This document shows, one piece after another, positions 50,139 through 58,568 of a stretch of 64,000 nt of DNA (position 1 is its first letter; every line of letters starts with the position of its first letter). The notes below the pieces were generated by a model. That model saw only the letters and a program-made list of their open reading frames with translations, made no database searches and was not told the DNA's origin. The stretch is from Hoeflea sp. 108 (GTDB lineage Bacteria; Pseudomonadota; Alphaproteobacteria; Rhizobiales; Rhizobiaceae). The stretch is from the NCBI RefSeq assembly GCF_000372965.1, contig NZ_KB890024.1:1304839-1368838 (forward strand), given 5' to 3'. The position numbers and the translations under genes were made by a program.

Positions 50139-51188
50139 ATGGATGCCCCAATGAAAAGGAAGCCGTCAGGCGCTGGCGGCCGCAGAGAGTCCCAGGCTTT
50201 TGTCACCGCACAGGATGTGGCTGATCTGGCAGGGGTTTCGCGCGCGGCCGTGTCACGCACCTTTACCTACGGGGCCAGCGTCTCGGCGGAGACGCGCCAG
50301 CGCGTCATCCGTGCGGCGGAAGCGCTCGGCTATCGGGTCAACCGGCTGGCGCAAACGCTCAGTGGCGGCCATTCCAACCTGGTTGGCATCGTCGTTGCCA
50401 ACATGAGCAGCCCGCATATGTCGCATCAGCTGGACCAGCTCAGCGGTGCCCTTCTTCGGCGCGGCCTGCAATGCCTGCTGCTGAATGCCTCGGCCATCTC
50501 GGGCGACATTTCCCAACTCATTGAACTTATACTGGAATTCCGTGTTCGTGCCGTCGTGATCCTGTCGGGGACGCCGCCCGAGTCGATCATCGAGGAGTGC
50601 AAGAGCAACAACGTCAGGATGGTGCTGGTCGACCGTAGTCATCATGACGACGTGGACAACATCGTCAGCGACGACGCCCATGGCGCCCGCCTGGCCGCTG
50701 ACCGGCTGATCGCTGCCGGCTGCACCCAGGTGGCCGTCGTCAGCGCCCGCAAGACGTCGAGCCAGTTCCGTCGCCGCACGGAGTTCATCGCCCATATGCA
50801 AAAAGCAGGGATCAAGACGATCCCCTGGGCCATGGATGAACCCAGCTACGATGCCGGCAAGCGTGCCGGGTTCGAGCTGCTTCAGAATGGCGGCATCGAC
50901 GGCGTGTTCTGCGTCACGGATCTGCTTGCCATCGGCATGCTCGACGCGGCGCGCACCCTGTCCAGGCGTGTCCCCGAAGACGTCAGCGTGATCGGCTTTG
51001 ACGACATCCCCCAGGCGAACTGGCACGCCTACCAGCTGACAACGATCCGCCGTAAGCAGAACGCCATCGCCGAGGCCATTCTCGAGGCGATCGAGCGCGA
51101 CGATGCCAGTGGAGCGCCGCTGCTGTGCTCAATTCCGGTGGAACTGGTCGAGCGCAGCACCGCAAAGACCCCGTCTGATCAGGGCTGA
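50139..51188 (+). CDS. LacI-family transcriptional regulator
   Basis: 349-residue LacI/GalR-type regulator. The N-terminal helix-turn-helix is VTAQDVADLAGVSRAAVSRTFTYGASVSAETRQRVIRAAEALGYRVNRLAQTLSGG, including the hinge helix. The rest is a periplasmic-binding-like effector domain (NLVGIVVANMSSPHMSHQLDQLSGALLRRG...FCVTDLLAIGMLDAARTLSRRVPEDVSVIGFDDIPQANW). Three starts are possible (GTG 50121, ATG 50139 used, ATG 50151); none has a strong ribosome-binding site. Operators occur in the divergent region behind it and twice in front of the importer genes, so it likely controls the whole locus and itself. Confidence 0.92.
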   Translation: MDAPMKRKPSGAGGRRESQAFVTAQDVADLAGVSRAAVSRTFTYGASVSAETRQRVIRAAEALGYRVNRLAQTLSGGHSNLVGIVVANMSSPHMSHQLDQLSGALLRRGLQCLLLNASAISGDISQLIELILEFRVRAVVILSGTPPESIIEECKSNNVRMVLVDRSHHDDVDNIVSDDAHGARLAADRLIAAGCTQVAVVSARKTSSQFRRRTEFIAHMQKAGIKTIPWAMDEPSYDAGKRAGFELLQNGGIDGVFCVTDLLAIGMLDAARTLSRRVPEDVSVIGFDDIPQANWHAYQLTTIRRKQNAIAEAILEAIERDDASGAPLLCSIPVELVERSTAKTPSDQG

Positions 51189-51220
51189 CTCTGCCTATCG
51201 CGTGATTTGATCTTTTGTAT

Positions 51221-51238
51221 TTTGCAATCGCGTACACT
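51221..51238. promoter_or_regulatory. LacI-type operator O3
   Basis: TTTGCAATCGCGTACACT, sharing the 15-base core TTGCAATCGCGTACA exactly with O4 about 149 bp downstream. It lies 33 bp after the lacI stop and 213 bp before the permease start. Two sites at this distance could support DNA looping. Confidence 0.65.
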
Positions 51239-51360
51239 CGGCGGGCGCGCTTTCGCGCAAAATTGTTCCGATAATCGTTCCTATTTCGGCAGGAGGTCGG
51301 CCTAATTCGACCGATTTGCAGAAAATATCGATGTTGATGCCATTTCACCTCTGTCTCTGA

Positions 51361-51389
51361 TTGACAGGTTTTGCAATCGCGTACATTGT
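51361..51389 (+). promoter_or_regulatory. Promoter of the importer/phosphatase operon with operator O4 in its spacer
   Basis: A consensus -35 TTGACA at 51361 is followed by the operator TTTGCAATCGCGTACATT at 51370-51387, with a weak -10 (CATTGT at 17 bp, or TACATT at 15 bp spacing). The operator fills the spacer, so bound LacI-type protein would block RNA polymerase directly. The permease start codon is 62 bp downstream. Confidence 0.65.
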
Positions 51390-51450
51390 TCTTCACCAAG
51401 GCGGCAGGGGGAAACTAAGCGGTCGCCGCTGTACATCTATTGGGGGGATC

Positions 51451-53286
51451 ATGCTCGACCAGCAAACAATTGCGCGGGGCGATGCTGGCCGGGCAATGTC
51501 GGCCTTTGTCGCGTTACGCTTCTGGTTTTCCAGGATTTCGGTCGAGAAATGGCTCGGATTCGCGCTGACGCTTGCCCTTGTCGCTCTCATCGTCGTTCCG
51601 CTGGCGGAGCTGATCCGTGAGACCTTTACGGTCCAGCAGTATGATCGGGTCTACCTGCCAGGCGCGAAAGTTGGAGACTTCACATTTTTCCATTATGAGC
51701 GCGTGTTCAACAGCAAGTTGTCCATGGCGCTGTTTTTCAAGCCGTTCCTGAATTCGCTGATTACGGCATTTGCGGCCACGGTTGTCTGCCTGGCGCTGGG
51801 CGGAACCCTGGCGTGGCTGGTGGTTCGCACCGACATTCCTTTCCGCGGCACGCTCCATACCATCGTGATGATCCCGTACATGCTGCCGTCCTGGGTGATG
51901 GCGTTGGGCTGGCTGATCTTTTTCAAGAACGAGCGCATCGGCGGCTCGCCCGGCGTGTTCGCCTATCTGACTGGCATGCAGCCGCCGGACTGGCTTGCCT
52001 ATGGCGCCGTGCCAATCGTGATCTGCCTTTCGCTGCACTATTATGTCTACGCCTACCTCACCGTTTCGACTTCGATCGCCAATGTCGACAGCCAGCTTGA
52101 GGAGGCGGGAGCCATGGCTGGCCTGTCGCGACGCAAGCAGTTGCTCATGATCACGATGCCGCTGCTGTTGCCGGCCATCGGCTCGGCCGTCGTGATGACC
52201 TTCATTCGCGTCGTGGGGTCGTTCGGCACGCCGGCGGTTCTTGGCATGCCGGTGCGCTTCTATGTCCTGCCGACGCAGATCTATGCCGCCATCGGTATGC
52301 GCAACATCGGCGACGGCTTCCTTCTGGCGCTCGTCCTGGTCCTGCTCGCCGGCCTGTTCATTTACATCAACCAGCGGCTGGTCGGTGTGCGCAAGAGCTT
52401 CGTGACTTTGACGGGCAAGGGCTTCCGAACCCGCACCACGCCGCTCGGCTGGTGGCGCTGGCCGGCCCTGCTTTTGATCGGGTTCCTGCTCCTGGCCGCG
52501 GTCGTCTTCCCGCTCGGATTGCTCGTGCTGCAGTCGCTGATCAGGCAGGTCGGCAACTACGACCTGACCAACCTTACGCTCTACTACTGGATCGGCGGCA
52601 ACTCCGAGGGCATGGCGATCAATCAGCCGTCGCTGGTCGACAACGCCGACATCATCGCCTCGACCTGGAACAGCCTCAAGCTTTCGTTCTTTGCGGCACT
52701 TGGGGCAGGGTTCTTCGGCGCGCTGATCAGCTATGTCGTGGTTCGCACCAGGGGATCCTTCGGTTCGCGGGCGCTCGAGACGATCGCCTTCATGCCTTAC
52801 ATCTTCCCCGCACTCGCCTTCGGTGCGATCTACATCGGCCTGTTTGCCCGGCCGATCGGCCCGATACCGGCACTCTACGGCACCTTCGCCTTGCTGGTGC
52901 TGATCTGCACGGTGAAGATGTTGCCCATCATCACACGGACCAGCATCTCGACACTGCTCCAGCTCGACAAGTCGCTGGAAGAGGCAGCACAGGTCCAGGG
53001 CATAGGCTGGGTCAAGCGGATGATCCGCATCGTCGTGCCGATCATTGCCGGCGGATTGTTCTCCGGCATGTTGCTGGCCTTCGTCAGCGTCATGCGCGAA
53101 CTGTCGCTGATCATCCTTCTGGTGACGCCATCGACCAACGTGCTTGCCGGCGCGATCTACAACTACCAGATCGGCGGGCTCGAGCAGCTGGTGGGCGTCG
53201 CCTCCACCTTGCTCGTCGTCCTCGTCATTTCGATCAACTTCATCGCCCGTGCAATCGCACGCAGAGCCAGGATCGACGTGATCTGA
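51451..53286 (+). CDS. Fbp-type ABC transporter permease, two fused permease domains
   Basis: 611-residue inner-membrane permease of the FbpB/ThiP type (iron(III), phosphonate, phosphorylated-compound or spermidine/putrescine related). About 12 helices are present, and two EAA loops are visible: LEEAGAMAGLSRRKQLLMITMPLLLPAIGSA (about residues 217-250) and LEEAAQVQGIGWVKRMIRIVVPIIAGGLFSG (about residues 508-540). ATG at 51451 follows GGGGGGATC. First gene of a five-gene operon. The single-chain double permease is normal for this class. Confidence 0.92.
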   Translation: MLDQQTIARGDAGRAMSAFVALRFWFSRISVEKWLGFALTLALVALIVVPLAELIRETFTVQQYDRVYLPGAKVGDFTFFHYERVFNSKLSMALFFKPFLNSLITAFAATVVCLALGGTLAWLVVRTDIPFRGTLHTIVMIPYMLPSWVMALGWLIFFKNERIGGSPGVFAYLTGMQPPDWLAYGAVPIVICLSLHYYVYAYLTVSTSIANVDSQLEEAGAMAGLSRRKQLLMITMPLLLPAIGSAVVMTFIRVVGSFGTPAVLGMPVRFYVLPTQIYAAIGMRNIGDGFLLALVLVLLAGLFIYINQRLVGVRKSFVTLTGKGFRTRTTPLGWWRWPALLLIGFLLLAAVVFPLGLLVLQSLIRQVGNYDLTNLTLYYWIGGNSEGMAINQPSLVDNADIIASTWNSLKLSFFAALGAGFFGALISYVVVRTRGSFGSRALETIAFMPYIFPALAFGAIYIGLFARPIGPIPALYGTFALLVLICTVKMLPIITRTSISTLLQLDKSLEEAAQVQGIGWVKRMIRIVVPIIAGGLFSGMLLAFVSVMRELSLIILLVTPSTNVLAGAIYNYQIGGLEQLVGVASTLLVVLVISINFIARAIARRARIDVI

Positions 53287-53333
53287 GCTCGCGCGACATC
53301 AGATATTTCAACGCCAAAATAGGGAGATTTGGC

Positions 53334-54563
53334 ATGCGTTTGAAAGCAAGACATCTGACACTCTTGCTGGGGATTGGCCTGGCGCCGGCCGCAGCCAGCG
53401 GCGCCTGGGCGCAGAGCTCGCCGGAGTTCGAGGCCTGGCTGAAGGCGTCCAAGCTTGGTGCCCACCAGACCGAGGAGAACTGGGACGAGATCACGGCAGC
53501 TGCGAAGAAGGAAGGGGCGCTGACCGTCTACTCCTCGGCAACGACGATGACGGCCGCCGGCGAGGATTTCGCCAAGGCCTATCCCGAGATCAAGGTGCAG
53601 GTGTTCCCGCTCGGCTCGGAGAAGACCATTGAGAAGGTGCTGAGCGAGCATCAGGCCGGCATCTACGCCGTCGACGTGGTCTATTCCGGTGGCACCCAGC
53701 AGATGGTCTACGACCTGCTGCCCAACCAGAACATCGTCAACTACGTTCCCGCCTACCTGAAGGATCGTATCGACGAGAAGTATCGCGAGCCGCTGCTGAC
53801 ACAGAACATCGAAGCCTTCGCGATCACCTACAACGGCGAAGTGAACACAGCGCCGCCGATCAAGAACATCTGGGAACTCACGGAGCCCAAGTGGAAAGGG
53901 CGCTTCATGATGAAGGCGCCGATCGGATCGGCAACGACGACGACAGCGCTGGCCGCCTTTGTCGAGCACTCCGATGATCTGGACAAGGCCTATGAAGCCT
54001 ACGCCGGCAAGAAGATCGAGCTGTCCGAGGGCGTCGAGAATGCCGGATACGAGTTCCTGCACCGTATCCTCGCCAACGACGTCGTGATCCAGTCGAACAG
54101 CGGCAAGATCGCTGAGGCATCGGGCAAGGCCGGCCAGAAGACGCCGCCGATCACGCTCGCGCCGATGGCCTATCTGACCCGTAACGACACCGATGGCTAC
54201 GTCAACGTGCCGGCCTACGATCTCATGCCGTCGGGCATCGTCACTTACCCGAACTTCGTCGGCGTCGGCGGCCAGGCGCCGCATCCGAACGCCGCCAAGC
54301 TGTTTATCGCCTTCATGATGGGGTCGAAGGACCTCAACAAGGACACACAGCTGAAGGCGCCGTTCCGTGAGGGCGACGCGGGCAAGCTGCTGCAGGGCAT
54401 GGGGCCTTTCTTCCGCATCGGAACGTTCTCGCCGCGCAACGACGTGCCGATGCCGCCGAACGCCGAGAAGTGGCCTGTTGTGACCAAGTGGCAGGCATCG
54501 CCTGAATTCGTTCGCGACAATGTCGCCAAGCTGAACGACTTCTGGCTGCAGCGCGCCAACTAA
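53334..54563 (+). CDS. Fbp-type ABC transporter substrate-binding protein
   Basis: 409-residue periplasmic solute-binding protein of family 1 (FbpA/PhnS/AfuA-like group). The signal peptide ends at ASGAWAQ. The core reads AAAKKEGALTVYSSATTMTAAGEDFAKAYPEIKVQVFPLGSEKTIEKVLSEHQAGIYAVDVVYSG, typical of this class. Iron-binding tyrosine pairs as in FbpA are not evident near the C-terminal half, so an organic, possibly phosphorylated, ligand is more likely than iron. GGGAG stands 9 bases before the ATG. A much longer in-frame open stretch upstream is only a shadow of the permease gene. Confidence 0.9.
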   Translation: MRLKARHLTLLLGIGLAPAAASGAWAQSSPEFEAWLKASKLGAHQTEENWDEITAAAKKEGALTVYSSATTMTAAGEDFAKAYPEIKVQVFPLGSEKTIEKVLSEHQAGIYAVDVVYSGGTQQMVYDLLPNQNIVNYVPAYLKDRIDEKYREPLLTQNIEAFAITYNGEVNTAPPIKNIWELTEPKWKGRFMMKAPIGSATTTTALAAFVEHSDDLDKAYEAYAGKKIELSEGVENAGYEFLHRILANDVVIQSNSGKIAEASGKAGQKTPPITLAPMAYLTRNDTDGYVNVPAYDLMPSGIVTYPNFVGVGGQAPHPNAAKLFIAFMMGSKDLNKDTQLKAPFREGDAGKLLQGMGPFFRIGTFSPRNDVPMPPNAEKWPVVTKWQASPEFVRDNVAKLNDFWLQRAN

Positions 54564-54592
54564 GATGAACCTGACAACCTGGGGGAACCTCG

Positions 54593-55726
54593 ATGAACGA
54601 GATTGAATTGAGGTCTGTTACCAAGACCTACGGCGGTCACCTGGCCATCCCTGGCCTTGACCTGGACGTCGCGAAAGGCAGTTTCGTGACATTGCTGGGT
54701 CCCTCGGGTTGCGGCAAGACGACGACGTTGCGCATCATTGCCGGGCTCGAACAGGCCTCGGCCGGCTCGCTCTCGCTCAGCGGGCGGTGCGTCTACTCAA
54801 GCGCCGATGGCGTTTTCGTGCCGCCTGAAAAGCGTGGACTGGGGTTCATCTTTCAAAGCTACGCGTTGTGGCCGAACATGAAGGTGGCCCGCAACATCAC
54901 GCTGGCGCTGACGGAGGCGCGCATGCCGGCAAGCGAGGTGCGCAGCCGGCTTGAGGATGCCCTTGCCAAGGTGCAGCTGAAGGGCCTGGAGGACCGTTAC
55001 CCCTCCGAGTTGTCGGGTGGCCAGCAGCAGCGTGTCGCGGTCGCAAGGCTGATCGCGGCGCGCAGTTCCATCCTTTTGATGGACGAGCCGCTTTCGAACC
55101 TCGACGCCAAGCTGCGCACAGAAATGCGTAAGGAGCTGAAGCGGCTGCATGCCGACCTCGATGCGACGACGATCTACGTTACCCACGACCAGGTCGAGGC
55201 GCTGACCATGTCTGACGTGATCGTGGTGATGAAGGACGGCGTCATTGCGCAGAAGGGCACGCCGCACGAACTCTACCACGAACCGGCCAATCTGTTCGTC
55301 GCCGAGTTCATCGGCGATCCGAAGATCAACCTTCTGCCTGGGCACATCGGCGGCGACGGGCAGGGGCCGAGGGCAATGCTGGCCGACTTCAGCATTCCAC
55401 TCGGTGAAGGGTTCGACGTCGAAGGTCCGGTGACATTCGCCATCAGGCCCGAACATGTCGAGATCCACACCAAGGCCGTCCCGGGCTCAGTCGCGGCGGT
55501 CGTCGAGATCGTCCAGCCGATGGGCTCGCAGACGATCGTCTCGCTCACGGTCAACGGACGTCCCATCACAGCCTTGATCCCGAAGTTTGCCCAGGATCTT
55601 GGACAGACGGAGGTGTGGGTGTCCTTCAGTCCGGAGCACATGCTGGTCTTCGACAAGGACCAGCGCCTGTGCCGCAGGAACATGTCTGTCGCGCTTCGGG
55701 ACTACCGGCGCCAGGCTGGCGGTTAG
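54593..55726 (+). CDS. ABC transporter ATPase (FbpC/UgpC/MalK type)
   Basis: 377-residue ATPase with Walker A GPSGCGKTT, Q-loop FIFQSYALWPNM, signature LSGGQQQRVAVARLIA, Walker B ILLMDEPLSNLD and H-loop YVTHDQVEALTMSD. The C-terminal about 130 residues form the TOBE/MOP regulatory domain (FAIRPEHVEIHTKAVPGSVAAVVEIVQPMGSQTIVSL). It follows the binding-protein gene by 29 bp and is followed by two phosphatase genes. Confidence 0.94.
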   Translation: MNEIELRSVTKTYGGHLAIPGLDLDVAKGSFVTLLGPSGCGKTTTLRIIAGLEQASAGSLSLSGRCVYSSADGVFVPPEKRGLGFIFQSYALWPNMKVARNITLALTEARMPASEVRSRLEDALAKVQLKGLEDRYPSELSGGQQQRVAVARLIAARSSILLMDEPLSNLDAKLRTEMRKELKRLHADLDATTIYVTHDQVEALTMSDVIVVMKDGVIAQKGTPHELYHEPANLFVAEFIGDPKINLLPGHIGGDGQGPRAMLADFSIPLGEGFDVEGPVTFAIRPEHVEIHTKAVPGSVAAVVEIVQPMGSQTIVSLTVNGRPITALIPKFAQDLGQTEVWVSFSPEHMLVFDKDQRLCRRNMSVALRDYRRQAGG

Positions 55727-55814
55727 CCGCAGGAACGCCCACCAAAGCAGCTGCCATGCCGGCAGCCCATTCGGGCCGCGGCCAAGGTCGCGGCCGGCGC
55801 CCAACAACGGGAAT

Positions 55815-56705
55815 ATGCCTATGATCTTTTCCAGCGGCGACGCCGAAGCCGTCGTGCACATCATGCGCGAAGTGGCGCGAACCGAAATCCTGCCCAGCTG
55901 GCGCAATCTGTCGCCAGGCGCGATCAGGTTCAAGACGTCGATCCATGACATCGTAACGGACGCGGACGAGGCAGCTGAGAGAGCCATCACGGCAAAGCTG
56001 CGCGAGCGTTTCCCTGATGCCACCGTCATCGGCGAGGAGGCCGCAGCTTCCAATCCCGCACTGCTCGACCGTTTGTCGGAAGCTGAGTTCGCCTTCATCG
56101 TCGACCCGATTGACGGCACCAAGAATTTTTCGGCCGGACTGCCGCTGTTCGGCGTCATCATCGGAGTTGCCTGCCGGGGCGAGGTAATCGCCGGGTTCAT
56201 CCTCGATCCTGTCGGCGACGACGTCGCCATCGCCTTGCGCGGGGAGGGCGCCTGGATCGAGATGCCCGATGGCAGGCAAAACGACCTTCACGTGGCCAAG
56301 GCTGCACCGCTGCATGACATGGTCGGCTGCGTTGCCTGGAACCAGCTGGTCGAGCCGGTCAAGACGACGCTGCTGACCAATCTTGCCAAGGTGCGGGCGG
56401 CACCCAGCTATCGCTGCGGCGCGCACGAGTATCGGATGATCGCGGCCGGGCATTATCATTTCCTGCTGCAGGGCAAGATCATGCCGTGGGACCACGCCGC
56501 CGGCTGGCTGATCCATCGTGAAGCTGGTGGGTTTGCCGCCCGTTTCGATGCCTCGCCCTACAACGCGGCAACGCATAGCGGCGGGATCCTGTGCGCGCCC
56601 GACGAAGACAGCTGGCATCTGCTGCGCGATGCGTTGTTCGAAACATCAGTCGAAAGCTCCGCCATCAAGGCGGGCATGGCGCAGCCGAGCAGCCAGCTAC
56701 GATGA
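55815..56705 (+). CDS. Inositol monophosphatase family phosphatase
   Basis: 296-residue magnesium-dependent phosphatase of the IMPase/FBPase/histidinol-phosphatase superfamily. Motifs: the VTDADEAAERAI strand, GEEAAA (metal-binding Glu), DPIDGTKNF (metal-binding Asp pair) and WDHAAGWLIHREAGG (C-terminal metal site). Substrates in the family include inositol phosphates, sugar phosphates and 3'-phosphoadenylates. Embedded in an ABC-importer operon next to a sugar isomerase, it may dephosphorylate an imported or newly made sugar or polyol phosphate. ATG at 55815 is used; longer frames lack family similarity. Confidence 0.9.
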   Translation: MPMIFSSGDAEAVVHIMREVARTEILPSWRNLSPGAIRFKTSIHDIVTDADEAAERAITAKLRERFPDATVIGEEAAASNPALLDRLSEAEFAFIVDPIDGTKNFSAGLPLFGVIIGVACRGEVIAGFILDPVGDDVAIALRGEGAWIEMPDGRQNDLHVAKAAPLHDMVGCVAWNQLVEPVKTTLLTNLAKVRAAPSYRCGAHEYRMIAAGHYHFLLQGKIMPWDHAAGWLIHREAGGFAARFDASPYNAATHSGGILCAPDEDSWHLLRDALFETSVESSAIKAGMAQPSSQLR

Positions 56706-56796
56706 ATGAACGCGGCCGCCGGGGTGCTCCTGCCACCGGTTCGGGCGGCCACCGTTCTGACAGCCCCATTTCAACACCAGATGCCGAAGGACAATT

Positions 56797-57369
56797 GTGG
56801 CAACAATGACTTTCCCAGCCTTGACCGTTTGCGGAATTGAAGAACTGCCCGACCAGAGCGGCCGCAAGGTGACGCATGTGTTGTCGATCCTTGACCCGAA
56901 CCATCCCGGGGTCGACGCATTCGACGCCTATCCGGCCCACAGCCGCACGACGCTGCGTTTCCATGACATCATCGATCCCGAGCCGAACAAGCTGATGCCG
57001 CAACCCGAACATGTCGGCGACGTCATCCGGTTTGCCGAGCATCTGAAGGCAGACGCCGAAGGCGGACACGTGCTGGTCCATTGCCACAAAGGGATTTCGC
57101 GCTCGACGGCGGCGATGCTCACCTTGATGGCAGCAGCCAGCCCGGAGGAGGACGCCGAGAGCCTGTTTGCCAGGCTTGCTGCGATCCGTCCCCAGGCATG
57201 GCCGAGTTCCCTGATGGTTCGCCTCGCCGACGAACAACTCGGCCGCCGCGGCAGCCTCGTCGCAGCGCTCCGCCGCCACTATGGCCGACAGATCGTGGCG
57301 ATGCCGCACTATGTCGACTTCATGACCGGCATCGGCCGCCGCGCCGAAGTCGAAATGGCCGAGGCCTGA
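56797..57369 (+). CDS. Dual-specificity/tyrosine phosphatase-like protein (GTG start)
   Basis: 190-residue cysteine phosphatase-fold protein. The P-loop HCHKGISRST matches the HCx5R(S/T) signature, with nucleophilic cysteine and transition-state arginine. DPEPNKLMPQPEHVGDVIRFAEHLK corresponds to the general-acid region and following helix. Members act on phosphotyrosine, phosphoinositides or small phosphate esters. GTG at 56797 follows AAGGA at five bases; an ATG at 56806 is the alternative. It is the last gene of the LacI-controlled operon, 91 bp after the inositol monophosphatase gene and before a terminator. Two unrelated phosphatases in one importer operon point to a phosphate-ester substrate. 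Confidence 0.87.
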   Translation: MATMTFPALTVCGIEELPDQSGRKVTHVLSILDPNHPGVDAFDAYPAHSRTTLRFHDIIDPEPNKLMPQPEHVGDVIRFAEHLKADAEGGHVLVHCHKGISRSTAAMLTLMAAASPEEDAESLFARLAAIRPQAWPSSLMVRLADEQLGRRGSLVAALRRHYGRQIVAMPHYVDFMTGIGRRAEVEMAEA

Positions 57370-57378
57370 TCACAAGTT

Positions 57379-57421
57379 GGCGGGGGCATGGATGGACCAT
57401 GGCCTCCCGCTGGCCTTTTTT
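57379..57421 (+). terminator. Terminator of the importer/phosphatase operon
   Basis: A GC-rich imperfect hairpin (GGCGGGGGCATGG ... CCATGGCCTCCCGC, 57379-57410) is followed by TTTTTT at 57416-57421. It begins 10 bases after the dual-specificity phosphatase stop codon. Confidence 0.65.
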
Positions 57422-57830
57422 CGTCATGTCCCGCAGGCTTCCGCTCAACCTGATGAGCCCAGCTTGTCGACCATCATCCGACCGTTCTTGATGATCGCCG
57501 AGTGCGCCAACGCCAATCCCTGGCAGCCAATACAACGGCAACCTCTGAATCCCGTCGACAACGCGGATGCCGAGAAGTCGGTCACACCGGCGAGCTTGTG
57601 GGAGGGGCTTCCGTTCTGTGGAAGCTTGATGAGACGCAGGCCGTCGACGACATGAAGACGCCGGGAATTCGTGGAGTGTCAGCGATCAGTGTGCCGTAGT
57701 TGAGCGACACACCTGAGGCTGTGCTCTTAGAACGTAACTCTGTACCATCCATGCATTGTGGCGGGCTGAGTTGAGGCGAACAAGGATTCGCAGAAAATCT
57801 GCAAATGATTTCAGTCGTTTGTGGACAGGG
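57422..57830. other. 409-bp stretch without a supported gene
   Basis: Several short open frames on both strands were read and none resembles a known protein or has a good ribosome-binding site. It might be decayed coding sequence; nothing firmer can be said. A short hairpin, GCAGA-AAA-TCTGC, lies near 57790-57802 just beyond the tRNA 3' end and could end the tRNA transcript. Confidence 0.5.
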
Positions 57831-57905
57831 TGGCTGGGGCGCCAGGATTCGAACCTGGGAATGTCGGTACCAAAAACCGATGCCTTACCGCTTGGCGACG
57901 CCCCA
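57831..57905 (-). tRNA. tRNA-Gln (anticodon UUG)
   Basis: On the minus strand the sequence folds as a tRNA: acceptor TGGGGCG pairs with CGCCCCA, D-arm CGCCAAGCGGTAAGGC, anticodon stem-loop CGG-TTTTGGT-ACCG with anticodon TTG, and T-arm with CCAGGTTCGAATCCTGG. The discriminator G and the CCA end are encoded. It lies alone between protein genes. UUG reads CAA and, by wobble, CAG. Confidence 0.96.
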
Positions 57906-58023
57906 ACAAGCCGCAGGCATTCAAGTGGTGAGCCGCAGGCGAGTCAATCGATCGCCGCCTTATATGCAGTGCGCGGCAAAAGCACAACGCGCCTTTGCCG
58001 CTTTTCCAAAGCCGCGGATGGGC

Positions 58024-58362
58024 CTATTCACCCCACACGGCGAGCTCGTTGCCGGCCGGGTCGATGAAGTGGAAACGCCGGCCGCCGGGGAACGGGAAGA
58101 TCGGCTGCACGATCTTGCCGCCGGCATCCAGCACGGCTGCCAGGGTGTCCTCGAGCTTTTCCGAATAGAGCACTGGCAGCGGCTTGGCCGACGGCGCATC
58201 CGACTGGAAGCCGCCTTCGATGCCTTCGTCGAAGGCCGAATAGCCGGGGCCATAGTCGGTGAAGGTCCAGCCGAAAGCGGCGCTGTAGAAAGACTTGACG
58301 CTGTCGAGCGTGCCGCCGCCGGCGGCCATTTCGAGATAGTCGAGCTTGCCGGTCTTCTTCAT
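58024..58362 (-). CDS. VOC family (glyoxalase-like) protein
   Basis: 112-residue single-domain protein of the vicinal oxygen chelate fold. Visible elements are LDYLEMAAGGGTLDSVKSFYSAAFGWTFTDYGPGYSAFDEGIEGGFQ for the first beta-alpha-beta-beta-beta unit and VLYSEKLEDTLAAVLDAGGKIVQPIFPFPGGRRFHFIDPAGNELAVWGE for the second, the ending being typical. ATG at 58362 follows AGGAGA. Related to glyoxalase/bleomycin-resistance-like proteins of unknown substrate; residues expected at the first metal position are poorly matched, so catalytic activity is uncertain. Confidence 0.88.
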   Translation of the reverse strand: MKKTGKLDYLEMAAGGGTLDSVKSFYSAAFGWTFTDYGPGYSAFDEGIEGGFQSDAPSAKPLPVLYSEKLEDTLAAVLDAGGKIVQPIFPFPGGRRFHFIDPAGNELAVWGE

Positions 58363-58568
58363 CGTCGTCTCCTGAAATTGTTCCTGATATGTTCTATATG
58401 GGCCGGATGCCGTGGGCAATAGGCAGGTAGCTCAAGCCGATTAATCGATTGTAGGACGTGACGTTCGGGAACTCTGCCTTGCCTTTCGCAGCGCAGCATC
58501 TTATCGCACAGGCAACAGGCGGATGGGGGCCACTGTCCGCTACCACACTCAGTCGGCGAGGAGAGGGC

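Noticed and set aside
51240..51360. GGTCG-N8-CGACC and GCGCG-CTTT-CGCGC small inverted repeats between lacI and the importer
   Set aside because: Stems of five bases are expected by chance in GC-rich DNA and no T run follows.
52452..53333. N-terminal extension of the Fbp-type binding-protein gene by about 290 codons
   Set aside because: The extension overlaps the permease gene in another frame and ends where a perfect signal peptide with its own ribosome-binding site starts at 53334.
57422..57830. Possible small genes or a decayed transposase before the tRNA
   Set aside because: Short frames on both strands were read; none resembled a transposase, integrase or other known protein, and no terminal repeats were found.
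57756..58067. Plus-strand open frame with text GRQDSNLGMSVPKTDALPLGDAP
   Set aside because: This is the well-known spurious translation of a tRNA gene read on the opposite strand; the tRNA-Gln fold at 57831-57905 explains the sequence.
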